DNA of 64,000 bases from Pantoea sp. alder81. GTDB taxonomy: Bacteria; Pseudomonadota; Gammaproteobacteria; Enterobacterales; Enterobacteriaceae. The stretch lies in NCBI RefSeq assembly GCF_020179835.1, contig NZ_JAIUDA010000003.1, forward strand, positions 186,001-250,000, written 5' to 3'. Both the position numbers and the translations under genes were made by a program. Below, piece by piece: positions 43,115 through 51,865 of the stretch (its first letter is position 1; every line of letters begins with the position of its first letter). Under the pieces are notes generated by a model. It had not been told where the DNA came from. It did no database searches and saw only the letters and a program-made list of their open reading frames with translations.

Positions 43115-44098
43115 TCAGCGCTGCAACTGATTAAACGCCTTCTCCATCATCTCCAGCAGCAATGGATTGTTGACGTTCTGCATCACATGCACCAGCGCCC
43201 CGGTATGCTCCGGCACGCCAATATCCAGACGCAGTGGCGAACGATAACGCCAGCTCTTGCCGCGTGTCGCGCCCGCACGTAACTCAATATCGACAAAGTA
43301 ATCCACCCCATCCGCCACGCGCTGATTCAATAACCAGGCAACCACCAGCGCATCATGGATCCAGCAGCCAGGCAGATGACGGGTGCGGATCGAGTAATCA
43401 ATCCAGGGCCGCAGCGTTTCGCGGACAAATTGAGGCAGTGGATGGTCGTTGGTTGTCAAACGATTGAGATCCTGATGGGTCATCAATGTTTGTGTGGTGG
43501 CGTCCATCGGCACCAGCGTGATGGCCGCTCCGCTGTGCAGCACCTGATGCGCGGCTTCGGGATCCAGACCAAAGTTGGTGTCTTTAATGTAATCATCCAA
43601 AGCGAATACCCCGCCCATGATCACAATCTCCGCCACGGACTCGGCCATTTGCGGATAACGCTGCAGCGCCTGCGCCACATTGGTCAGGGGGCCGATCGCC
43701 ACCAGGGTAAACTCGCCGGGATTATCGCAAATCAATTGGCCCATCACGCCAGCGGCATCGTTACCATCTGCAGCCAGCAGTTGCGGTTTCCGCACGCCCC
43801 GCCACAGCTCACCGAGGGTTGCGTCCTTCACACCATCAAGGCGCGCGCGCCAGGGGGCAGGATCTTCGCGGAGCGCCTGCAACGCGCCCTGTACCACGGG
43901 AATATTGAGGCCTAATCGCTGGAGTAAATCTTTGGCAACCTGCGCCCCTACCGCACTCGGCGTGTTGCCGGTGACGGTGGTAATCAGTTCAACCGACAGC
44001 GAAGGTGATGCCAACGCCAGTGCCAGCGCCAGGCCGTCATCGGTGTTCGCCCCTGCAATTCCATTTCCCGGATCACAATCAATAATCAGTCTTTTCAT
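43115..44098 (-). CDS. Inosine/uridine-preferring nucleoside hydrolase family protein
   Basis: The 327-residue protein is a ribonucleoside N-hydrolase. The N-terminal DCDPG motif (7-11) is followed by DD at 20-21, after a GNGIAGANT insert that lengthens the usual DCDPGxDD calcium-binding motif; the lengthened form occurs in a subgroup of the family. MDATTQTLM and WIHDALVVAWLL (the latter with the late active-site His-Asp) are also typical. It cleaves nucleosides to base and ribose; specificity is not readable. It follows the LacI gene by 12 bases, and a transporter precedes that, so the three probably form a nucleoside use operon. Confidence 0.87.
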   Translation of the reverse strand: MKRLIIDCDPGNGIAGANTDDGLALALALASPSLSVELITTVTGNTPSAVGAQVAKDLLQRLGLNIPVVQGALQALREDPAPWRARLDGVKDATLGELWRGVRKPQLLAADGNDAAGVMGQLICDNPGEFTLVAIGPLTNVAQALQRYPQMAESVAEIVIMGGVFALDDYIKDTNFGLDPEAAHQVLHSGAAITLVPMDATTQTLMTHQDLNRLTTNDHPLPQFVRETLRPWIDYSIRTRHLPGCWIHDALVVAWLLNQRVADGVDYFVDIELRAGATRGKSWRYRSPLRLDIGVPEHTGALVHVMQNVNNPLLLEMMEKAFNQLQR

Positions 44099-44110
44099 AA
44101 TGTTATAGGT

Positions 44111-45133
44111 TTATTTTTGTTGAGTAAGCGGGCAGCCACAGGACTCACCGATTTCAAGATGGTGAGGAAACTCCGCCAGTTGGGCTTCGCCATCCCAATT
44201 TTTCAGCATGGCGATAGCGCTATGTGCCATTTCACGCAGCGGTTGACGTACCGTGGTTAATGTCGGCACATGGAATGCGGATTGATCGGTGCCGTTAAAA
44301 CACACCAGTGCGACATCCTGCGGCACACGTAAGCCGTGCTCAGAGAACGCACGGATACAGCCAATTGCCTGGCCTTCATTGCTGGTAAACAGCGCGCGAG
44401 GCACCTTTCCGCTGACAAGCATACGTTTTGCGGCGTCATAACCGCCTTGTCGCGAGTAGCTGGCAGGGAAAATCAGAGCTTCATCTACCGGTAAACCTTT
44501 CTCTGCCATGGCATCGCGCCAGCCCTGAATACGATCCTGCGCATTCAGCATCTCCAGCGGACCGCTAATCATGCCAACCTGCTGATAACCGTGGCTGAGC
44601 AGATGTTCGGTAACCTGACGCGACGCCTCGCGCTCATTCACCCGCAACATGCTCACGCCAGGACGCGGTTCAACGCGATCCAGCATCACCAGCGGCGTGC
44701 CGCTGGCCTGAATCACATCTATGTAAGGATGGCGGTCAACGCTGGTATAAAACAGGCCATCTACCTGGCGATTCAGCAAACCCTGAATCAGTTCCAGCTC
44801 ACGCTTACGATCGTCTCCGGCATCACCCAACAGCATGACGTGGCCGTGATCCAGCGACTCCTGCAGCAGCATGTGCGCCATCGAGGCCACGAAGGGGTTG
44901 CTGATATTCGGCACTACCAGCCCAAACGTTTTGGTGCTGCCAGAAGCCAATGCACGCGCCACCGCATTCGGTCGGTAGCCCGTCTGCTTAATCGCTTCCA
45001 GCACGCGCAGCCGCGTGGCTTCCGCCACCGGGCGCGGCCCGTTGTTCATCACATAGCTCACCACCGCCACTGACGTGCCGGCGGCTTTCGCCACATCACT
45101 GCGCGTTACATTTCCGCCTGGAGATTTTGCCAA
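44111..45133 (-). CDS. LacI family transcriptional regulator
   Basis: The 340-residue protein has a LacI helix-turn-helix (VTRSDVAKAAGTSVAVVSYVMNNGPRPV) and hinge (YRPNAVARALASGSTKTFGLVVPN), then a periplasmic-binding-like effector domain. The longest frame begins inside a 33-bp hairpin; I prefer a TTG at 45133 with GAGG nine bases upstream, which gives the normal family length, but this start is not certain. It lies in the transporter-lacI-nucleoside hydrolase unit and very likely binds the palindrome at 46867-46884. Confidence 0.85.
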   Translation of the reverse strand: MAKSPGGNVTRSDVAKAAGTSVAVVSYVMNNGPRPVAEATRLRVLEAIKQTGYRPNAVARALASGSTKTFGLVVPNISNPFVASMAHMLLQESLDHGHVMLLGDAGDDRKRELELIQGLLNRQVDGLFYTSVDRHPYIDVIQASGTPLVMLDRVEPRPGVSMLRVNEREASRQVTEHLLSHGYQQVGMISGPLEMLNAQDRIQGWRDAMAEKGLPVDEALIFPASYSRQGGYDAAKRMLVSGKVPRALFTSNEGQAIGCIRAFSEHGLRVPQDVALVCFNGTDQSAFHVPTLTTVRQPLREMAHSAIAMLKNWDGEAQLAEFPHHLEIGESCGCPLTQQK

Positions 45134-45152
45134 TGCTCTTGCCTCTGCATGA

Positions 45153-45185
45153 ATGCCATTGGCCGGATTATCCGGCCAATGGCAT
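45153..45185. terminator. Intercistronic hairpin between transporter and LacI genes
   Basis: ATGCCATTGGCCGGA and its exact complement form a 15-bp stem with a 3-nt loop. No T-tract follows, so it may lower read-through, stabilise the transporter message or be a relict terminator. Confidence 0.7.
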
Positions 45186-45210
45186 CGTGTCATTTACAGC
45201 TTGTTGCGCG

Positions 45211-46605
45211 TCAGATCGCATCTTCCGGCAGATTCAAATCGCGCCCACGCGTTTCCGGTGCCACAAAAGTGGTCAGAAAACCGATGGTCGCCATCGCCGA
45301 GAAGTACACCGCAATCGCCCACCAGTGTCCGGTGTACGATAACAGCGCCGCAGCCACTAAAGGTGCCGTCCCTCCAGAAAGGATAGACCCCAGCTCTTTC
45401 GCCACCGCCATCTTGGTGTAACGGTGTTTAACGCCAAACATTTCCACACCCCACGCGGCCTGCACACCAAAAATGCCGAGTGAGGCCAGCGCCATGCCCA
45501 CGACCATCACCGGGATCACAATCGCCGGGTCGCGGCTGTCCATCAGACTGAATGCCGGCCAGGCATAAATCATCAGCAGCAGGCAGAAACCACGATAGGT
45601 AATGCGGCGGCCGAAGCGGTCGGACATCCAACCGGCAAACGGGATTATCAGGAAACCCAGCAGCGAGGCGATAAACACCGCCGTGGTTGGCACTGACTTA
45701 TCGAGCATTAGCACTTTGGCGACATAACCGACGATAAAGCCCTGCGCCAGGTAGGAGGGGCCGTTTTCGCCGATGCGTAAGCCGACCATGGTCCAGAACG
45801 CACGGCTGCGCTGCCAGAAACCGCGGGTATCAACGTCGGCGGCTGCATGCTGCAATGTGTTGCTGCGTTCCGCCTGCAAAAGCGCCTGCTGACGCTCAAA
45901 CACCGGGGTTTCACGCAGATGGCGACGCAGCCACAACGCGACCACGGCAATCAACACACTGCTGAGGAACGGAATACGCCAGCCCCAATCCAGCAGGGTT
46001 TGTTTATCCATCTGAATCACCGCCAGCCACACCAGCGAGGCGATCAGCGTGCCGCTATTCGAGCCAAGCGCAATCACTGAAGAGACCAAACCACGACGTT
46101 CAACCGGAGCATACTCGCCCAGCATCACGGTGCCACCGGAGAGTTCAGCACCTGCGCCCAGCCCTTGAGTAAAGCGCAGCAGCACCAGACAGGCCGGTGC
46201 CCAGACGCCGATGGTGGCGTAAGAAGGAATGAGACCGATTAAGGTTGTCGATGCGCCCATCAGAATGATGGTGGCGATCATCACGGTTTTACGGCCTTTA
46301 CGGTCGCCGATCCAGCCAAACAGCAGCGCACCAATTGGACGCGCGATAAAACCGACCGACCAGGTAGCAAAGCTGGAGAGCAGCGCCATGGTGGGTGTGG
46401 CATTAGGGAAGAACACATCGCCAAAAATGATGCCTGCTGCCAGGCCATAGAGCGCGAAATCCGCGTACTCCATAGCCGTGCCGAGCCAACAAGAGAAGGT
46501 GGCGCGCCAGAAATCTTTGCGGCCAGAGGAGGTTTCCAGCCGCATGTCAGCAGCTGAAGAGGTGCTCAGTGAAGTTTGTTGCGAAACGGACTGATGTACC
46601 GTCAT
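45211..46605 (-). CDS. Major facilitator transporter, MHS type
   Basis: The 464-residue protein has 12 membrane segments and belongs to the metabolite:H+ symporter family (ShiA/ProP/KgtP relatives): FWRATFSCWLGTAMEYADFALYGL in TM1, GALLFGWIGDRKGRKTVM in loop 2-3, and LRFTQGLGAGAELSGGTVML in TM4. I start at the ATG at 46605, which has AGGGAAAAGG upstream; a 47-residue upstream extension is not protein-like. Context with a nucleoside hydrolase and LacI regulator suggests it imports a nucleoside or its breakdown product, which is inference. Confidence 0.87.
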   Translation of the reverse strand: MTVHQSVSQQTSLSTSSAADMRLETSSGRKDFWRATFSCWLGTAMEYADFALYGLAAGIIFGDVFFPNATPTMALLSSFATWSVGFIARPIGALLFGWIGDRKGRKTVMIATIILMGASTTLIGLIPSYATIGVWAPACLVLLRFTQGLGAGAELSGGTVMLGEYAPVERRGLVSSVIALGSNSGTLIASLVWLAVIQMDKQTLLDWGWRIPFLSSVLIAVVALWLRRHLRETPVFERQQALLQAERSNTLQHAAADVDTRGFWQRSRAFWTMVGLRIGENGPSYLAQGFIVGYVAKVLMLDKSVPTTAVFIASLLGFLIIPFAGWMSDRFGRRITYRGFCLLLMIYAWPAFSLMDSRDPAIVIPVMVVGMALASLGIFGVQAAWGVEMFGVKHRYTKMAVAKELGSILSGGTAPLVAAALLSYTGHWWAIAVYFSAMATIGFLTTFVAPETRGRDLNLPEDAI

Positions 46606-46862
46606 GACCTTTTCCCTGAAATAGGTGAAAACAGCAAACGCCCTTCCGTGGGACGGTTCCCTTGCAACAAGCGGAACTCCCCGGTGACGACGTTCAGTAG
46701 GCAAACCTGGATGAAAGTCAAAGAATTCCCTGGTGTTGGAATTCACTCATCCGCCTGTTCTCGCCGATGTTTATTTCATCGATCGCATTAGTAAGGCAAA
46801 TGTAACTACGTCATCTCAAGGCCAACTTTGTCTCTGGCACCGTGAGTTATCACTGTGGATAC

Positions 46863-46890
46863 AGTCTATCTACGCGCGTAGATAAATCAA
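46863..46890 (-). promoter_or_regulatory. Promoter with embedded LacI-type operator
   Basis: TATCTACGCGCGTAGATA (46867-46884) is a perfect 18-bp palindrome with the central CG typical of LacI-family operators. On the minus strand it lies between a -35-like TTGATT (46885-46890) and a -10-like TAGACT (46863-46868), spaced 16 bp, upstream of the transporter gene. Occupied, it would block polymerase. The rest of the 580-bp stretch 46606-47185 is A/T-rich and holds no gene I can support. Confidence 0.78.
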
Positions 46891-47185
46891 GTGATAAAAG
46901 TGAAAATTATTAATTTATCTTCACTATAACTCGGGATAAAAAGGCAAAAATGGCGTCAATTCATGACATTACATCTAATGCATGCAAGTAAAAGCGCGTT
47001 AACCCAAATGTAATTAACGAGCATTGCTTATCATTAGCTGAGTGGCGGCTGATCCTTCATCGCGCTTTTTTTCGCACAAATCAGTTAAGCTTTGATGACA
47101 ATTGCGAATTAATCTTAAAAGCCCTTCGCAAGTGCGGTTCAGCCATCAGCTGCATTACACTGGATAAAAATCAGACAGGACACTT

Positions 47186-47740
47186 ATGACCATCATCCTT
47201 ATGCGACATGGCAAACCTGACCATCCAGGAAGCGGACGCTTTACCGCACGGGCGCTGGCGGACTGGTGTGAAGGTTATGACCTCGCCGATATCTGCGACT
47301 CGCCGCCGCCGCGCAGCATGGCCATCGCACAGATGGCCCGCGTGATCGCCTCTAGCCCGTTACCACGTGCACGCTCCTCGCTCACGCGTCTCGGCCTGCA
47401 ACCGCATGAGGTGGATGATGTCTTCAGTGAAGTGGCCATGCCGCTGCTGCCGTTTGAACGCCTGCACTTGCCGCTGACCGTTTGGCTCGCCCTGTTGCGC
47501 CTGTTGTGGTTATGCGGTTACGCCGGGCATGTAGAATCATTAACCCATGCCCGAGCGCGCGCACGCCAGGCGGCAGATAAGCTGGTGGCGTTGTCGAAAC
47601 AAGGAACGGTCCTGCTGGTGGGCCACGGCATCATGAACAAAATGATCGCCCGGGAATTGCGCAAACGCGGCTGGCAGGCGGAAAAACATGCCAGTAGCCG
47701 CCACTGGAGCAGCGCGATTTACCATCGCCCGTTTATTTAA
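47186..47740 (+). CDS. Histidine phosphatase family protein
   Basis: The 184-residue protein begins TIILMRHGKPDHPG, with the catalytic RHG motif at residues 7-9, and has the second active-site motif VGHGIMNKM near 148. It is shorter than GpmB and divergent between the motifs, with a hydrophobic stretch at about 97-113. The substrate is unknown; such proteins in enterobacteria are often annotated only by superfamily. It stands alone, convergent with the beta-propeller gene across a microsatellite. Confidence 0.85.
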   Translation: MTIILMRHGKPDHPGSGRFTARALADWCEGYDLADICDSPPPRSMAIAQMARVIASSPLPRARSSLTRLGLQPHEVDDVFSEVAMPLLPFERLHLPLTVWLALLRLLWLCGYAGHVESLTHARARARQAADKLVALSKQGTVLLVGHGIMNKMIARELRKRGWQAEKHASSRHWSSAIYHRPFI

Positions 47741-47755
47741 AGGGCACCCCGCGAC

Positions 47756-47818
<63 letters not shown>

Positions 47819-47865
47819 CATAAATGCGCTATCAAGCGCCGCCCCACGCTGAATGTGTCATTCCG

Positions 47866-48816
47866 TCAGTTTAACTGGAAATAACTCAGCACCTCACAAC
47901 CGGTTCCCGCGGTTGGTGTCGCAATCACTTTCATTTGCAGCAAATCAATGACGCTCAATGAGCCATCGCCTTCATTGGCAATCAGCAGCGTACGATTATC
48001 GGCACTAAAACAGCCATCCATCGGCTTATTGCCCACCTGAATATCCCCCAATGGATTGAGCAAATCGTCAAACAGGGTGATCAGCGGTTCCTGATCGCCA
48101 ATCGCGACCAAACGCTCACCGTTGGCACTGAAGCGCACCACCTGGCAGGGCTGCTGATGAGCCATAAGTTTAATGCGCTGGCGAATACGGTGGCTTTGCC
48201 GATCGACCACATACAACAACGGTGCGTCGGCCGCACTGGCCACCAGATAAGGGTGCTTAGGCGAGGCTGCAATGCCGGAAATCGGCCCCGGCAGCAGAAT
48301 ATTGTCGATGATGCGCCCTTCCGCCTCACAGAGATCCACCACCGTAATGCTGGCGTCCTCTTCATTCTCGGTGAACAATTTACGCCCGCTGGGCGAGAGC
48401 GTCAGACGATGCGCATTGTGCGACGGCAGTTTAATGATTTTCTCTACCTTGTCGGTGAAGGGATCAATCACCGCAACGGCCGCACTGTTTTCACAACACA
48501 GATAAACTTTGCCGTCGCGTCCCAACTGACCGCTGTGCGGAGACTGTAAGGGGGATAAATCGATAAAACCGTTAATCTGGCGTTTGCGCAGATCGATCAC
48601 CGCCACTTTGTGACCGGGATGGGGGTTATCGCCATGAATGCCGTCACCATAGATCGGCACATATGCTTTCTCTTGCTCGGGCAACATCAGCAGTTCATGC
48701 GGACGCGGCGGAAATGCATTCAGCTCCTGCTGCACGGCAAAGGTGTCGGGATCGAGAAACAATACCCGATTCCCCTGTTTATCGACCGCCAGTAATCCAC
48801 GGTTGTGTGGCTGCAT
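47866..48816 (-). CDS. YncE-like beta-propeller protein
   Basis: The 316-residue protein consists of about seven repeats of a WD/YVTN-like blade, for example VYLCCENSAAVAVIDPFTDKVEKIIKL and TLLIANEGDGSLSVIDLLQMKVIATP. There is no signal peptide, so unlike YncE it should be cytoplasmic. Ligand or enzymatic role cannot be read; relatives include lactonase-like propellers. The ATG has AGGAGG seven bases upstream. Monocistronic as far as visible. Confidence 0.8.
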   Translation of the reverse strand: MQPHNRGLLAVDKQGNRVLFLDPDTFAVQQELNAFPPRPHELLMLPEQEKAYVPIYGDGIHGDNPHPGHKVAVIDLRKRQINGFIDLSPLQSPHSGQLGRDGKVYLCCENSAAVAVIDPFTDKVEKIIKLPSHNAHRLTLSPSGRKLFTENEEDASITVVDLCEAEGRIIDNILLPGPISGIAASPKHPYLVASAADAPLLYVVDRQSHRIRQRIKLMAHQQPCQVVRFSANGERLVAIGDQEPLITLFDDLLNPLGDIQVGNKPMDGCFSADNRTLLIANEGDGSLSVIDLLQMKVIATPTAGTGCEVLSYFQLN

Positions 48817-49232
48817 AGTGCCTCCTTTGGGTTAACCACCTCGTTTAAGCGTAGTTAACCTGCATCAACAGGGGGCAAATCCCTGCCAGGCCAGTGAAAA
48901 ATGTAGCCACTTTAAACCATCTCAATATAGGAATTTTTTATCTAAGCCACAGCCTGCGCGATGCAGAGGTTATTTTATTAGGAATAGTCCTAAAGGATAT
49001 AAATTATAAAATCAGTTGGCCATTCAATTATTTTCGTAAAATTTTATGCATAACGGATCCTTCATTTTCCGGTTTATCTGAAAGCAAAAAAAAGTAATAG
49101 CCTCTAAGAGCAGAATGATTTATTAAGCTGAGGTGAGTACTTTTTACACACAGCCGTGAGGAAACATAAGAGCGCTCAAGCTGCCAGCATCAGGGAATCC
49201 TTGCCACCATAATCACAATAATCAGGTGCACT
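48817..49232. other. A/T-rich gene-free stretch
   Basis: This 416-bp gap between divergent genes has no supported gene. It is markedly A/T-rich from about 48900 to 49110; the one open frame there (48894-49097) has no ribosome-binding site and no recognisable product. Such composition is common at H-NS-bound, acquired DNA. Confidence 0.6.
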
Positions 49233-50246
49233 ATGAATAAGAAACGTCTCCAGCCAGCGCTCGCGCTCTGGCAGAACTGGAAAAGAATCGCTTTTACCAG
49301 CCAGACATTATTGCAGAAAAAACAGCATACTGCGCTCTGCGCGCCGGAGTACGATCCCAGCGAAGAGGACAATATCGTGTTGTTTTCTGGCGAGAAATCG
49401 CTGCCAGAAATACCGAAAAAAGTCTGGATGTATTGGGATAATGAATATTTACCGAAATCAATGATGTTAAATATTCAAAAGTTGCGCAAAGATAATTCTG
49501 ATCATGATATTCATTTACTCAACCGATTAACGGTAAAAGAAGTTTTACCGGACTTTATTTTTACGTCTACACAATTAAGCGAGCAGCAAAAAAGCGAAGT
49601 CATTCGTCTGGAGCTGTTATTACGTTACGGCGGTATTGCCATTGATTGCAGCACGCTGTTATTTGAAGATCTTTCCTGGGTGCATCGTGCCCATCAAGAA
49701 CGCTGCATGGATGTGATTGGTTACTATCGTGAAATTTCTACCGTCAATTATCTGGCACCGGTGATTGAAAACTGGTTCCTGGCAGCAGCACCCAATAACC
49801 CGTTTATTCGCGAATGGCAAAAACAGTACGCGCCGATCAAACACCTGGGGGAGTTGAATTATTTCAACGAACTCTCTAAGCGTGATGATTATGCGCTGCT
49901 GACCCAGAAAATTGATCAACCGCAGCAGCAGTTGGGCTCACTGGCGCAACAGGCAGCCATGCGGGAATATCGTCGGGTGAATCTCTACCTGCGCAAGTGC
50001 GAAGCAAATGCCTACTATTATCAGCGTTTGAGCGGCTGGAAAAGCGAGGCATTTGCGCATGCTATTCTGTTCAATCAACGTCCGTTAACGCCGCCACCGG
50101 TCATTAAGCTCAGCGGCAACGAACAGATGCATCTCGACTTCAACCTGCGTTTAGGCAATTACAATCGCAGCAGTCTGCTGGGTGAGATGATGCAGCCGCC
50201 TGCCGCGATGACATTGGCTTCACCCATCAACAAAGCGCGCGCGTAG
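49233..50246 (+). CDS. Capsular polysaccharide synthesis-type glycosyltransferase
   Basis: The 337-residue protein resembles the Caps_synth/GT32-like group. LPEIPKKVWMYWDNEYLP (about 58-75) is the typical N-terminal segment, and KSEVIRLELLLRYGGIAIDCSTLLFEDL (about 129-156) is the donor-site region; the DXD is replaced by IDCST, as in many members of this group. No other polysaccharide genes are adjacent, so it is an orphan enzyme whose acceptor is unknown. The gene is A/T-richer than its neighbours, which suggests acquisition. Its 3' end overlaps the convergent LysR gene by 27 bp. Confidence 0.82.
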   Translation: MNKKRLQPALALWQNWKRIAFTSQTLLQKKQHTALCAPEYDPSEEDNIVLFSGEKSLPEIPKKVWMYWDNEYLPKSMMLNIQKLRKDNSDHDIHLLNRLTVKEVLPDFIFTSTQLSEQQKSEVIRLELLLRYGGIAIDCSTLLFEDLSWVHRAHQERCMDVIGYYREISTVNYLAPVIENWFLAAAPNNPFIREWQKQYAPIKHLGELNYFNELSKRDDYALLTQKIDQPQQQLGSLAQQAAMREYRRVNLYLRKCEANAYYYQRLSGWKSEAFAHAILFNQRPLTPPPVIKLSGNEQMHLDFNLRLGNYNRSSLLGEMMQPPAAMTLASPINKARA

Positions 50247-51143
50247 CCAGTGGATAAAGGTGGTTACCGCCCGTGGCACCTGTGCTGCATACGGGCGCAC
50301 CACCCACAGCCGATCGGCGAAAGCATCCACGGTTTGCCACTGCGGCAGAACCTGTTGCAACGTGCCTGCGGCCAGTGCCGCTGTGGCACTGAAATCCGGT
50401 AACATCGCAATGCCTAATCCCTGCAATGCAGCGTCACGAATGGATTCGCTGTTATTGGTGGCAAAGTTACCCTGAATCTTCACCTGGACCGTTTCGCTCC
50501 CGCCGCTCACCGGGCGAAAGCGCCACTGGGGTGATTCCAGCCCGCGCGGGTAGTACAAACAGTTATGTTGCTGCAACGCTTCGGGCGTTTGCGGTACGCC
50601 GTTCTGTGCCAGATAAGCCGGCGAGGCCACCAACAGCGCACGCGTCTCACACAGCGGCAGCGCCACATGGGTTTCCGGCAGCGTCTGGCTGTGGCGGATG
50701 GCGAGATCAAATCCTTCACTGCCCAACGACACTAACCGATCGGTGACATCCAGTTGCAGCCGCACCTGCGGATACTCTCGCAAAAAATCACCGATGATCG
50801 GCACCAGCTGCTGACGTGCAAACGCCACCGGCGCGCTGACCCGCACTAAGCCGCGTACCGGCCCGGCTTCATCGCGTACGCTGAAAAAGCTCTGGGCGAT
50901 GCGCGCGAAAGGATCGCGCAACTCATCCACCAGTTTTTCACCCGCCGAGGTCAGACGCACGCTGCGTGTGGTGCGCTGCACCAGTGACACGCCCGCCATC
51001 TCTTCCAGCTCTTTTATCTTTTGGCTCATGGCCGCTTTGCTGACATCTAATCGTTCAGCTGCACGGGTAAAACTCCCCAGTTCAGCCAGTACGGTTAGCC
51101 AGTGCAAATGCACCCAGAGCGCATCAGTTTTGATTTCTTTCAT
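50220..51143 (-). CDS. LysR family transcriptional regulator
   Basis: The 307-residue protein has an N-terminal LysR helix-turn-helix (about 15-70, AELGSFTRAAERLDVSKAAMSQKIKELEE) and a co-inducer-binding domain (about 95-300) with a CrgA/DhT-like layout (VRGLVRVSAPVAFARQQLVPII). It diverges from the tautomerase gene with a 120-bp gap, the standard layout for a LysR regulator and its target. Confidence 0.9.
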   Translation of the reverse strand: MKEIKTDALWVHLHWLTVLAELGSFTRAAERLDVSKAAMSQKIKELEEMAGVSLVQRTTRSVRLTSAGEKLVDELRDPFARIAQSFFSVRDEAGPVRGLVRVSAPVAFARQQLVPIIGDFLREYPQVRLQLDVTDRLVSLGSEGFDLAIRHSQTLPETHVALPLCETRALLVASPAYLAQNGVPQTPEALQQHNCLYYPRGLESPQWRFRPVSGGSETVQVKIQGNFATNNSESIRDAALQGLGIAMLPDFSATAALAAGTLQQVLPQWQTVDAFADRLWVVRPYAAQVPRAVTTFIHWLRARFVDG

Positions 51144-51263
51144 ATGGATTGTTCAAAATAATAAATAATCATTTCAACCAGCGCGCTTTTTCTTTCCTGC
51201 AGCAAGCGGCAGCATAGAGCCACATCCTACTCTTATCTTGTGAGCAAAAACGAGGGTTTATTT

Positions 51264-51653
51264 ATGCCGTTACTGACTTTTGACGTGATTCAGGGCCGTT
51301 CTGAATCAGAGATTCGTACCTTACTGGATGCGGCGCACCGTGCAGTGTTAACCGCGTTCAAAGTACCCGCGCGCGATCGCTATCAGATTGTTCATGAAAA
51401 TAAACGCTATCAGATGGTGTTCCAGGATACCGGGCTGGGTTTCGAGCGGACCGATAACCTGGTGATGGTGCGTGTTTACACCAGCCCAAGAAGTGAAGAA
51501 CAGAAAACGCTGTTCATGACAGAGTTAGCTCGCGAGTTGCAGGAAAATTGTGGCGTGCAGGGCAACGATCTGATGATCAGTTTTATCACCAACAGCAAAG
51601 GTGACTGGAGCTTTGCCGACGGTGAAGCGCAGTATCTCACTGGCAAGCTCTGA
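51264..51653 (+). CDS. Tautomerase family protein
   Basis: The 129-residue protein begins MPLLTFDVIQGRSE, exposing the catalytic Pro after removal of Met, and belongs to the larger single-domain tautomerases (Tautomerase_2/cis-CaaD-like group). I use the ATG at 51264 with GAGGG eight bases upstream because Pro must follow Met; the open frame extends eight codons further. Substrate unknown. The divergent LysR gene probably controls it. Confidence 0.87.
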   Translation: MPLLTFDVIQGRSESEIRTLLDAAHRAVLTAFKVPARDRYQIVHENKRYQMVFQDTGLGFERTDNLVMVRVYTSPRSEEQKTLFMTELARELQENCGVQGNDLMISFITNSKGDWSFADGEAQYLTGKL

Positions 51654-51865
51654 TCCTCCCTCCCCCCTCGCTGGCAGCGGCGCGTGCGTTGCTGCCAGGT
51701 CAAACCATAGTCAATCTAAACCTGCCTTAAACGAATCGTAACCCGCCGCACAATTCTGTATGGTTATGTTGCAGCACTGTGACAGCCCATATAAATTGGC
51801 GCATAACCCCCAAAGAGGGCCGAGGGCGCAAGGATGGCGTCACTATTTTATGTGAGGATAAAACC

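Noticed and set aside
46735-46750. 16-nt sequence GTTGGAATTCACTCAT identical to 7942-7957 near the allophanate hydrolase start
   Set aside because: One such match by chance is roughly expected in a window of this size, and the second site lacks the central GTATAC dyad.
48894-49097. 67-codon plus-strand open frame in the A/T-rich gap
   Set aside because: No ribosome-binding site, low-complexity A/T-driven sequence and no recognisable product.
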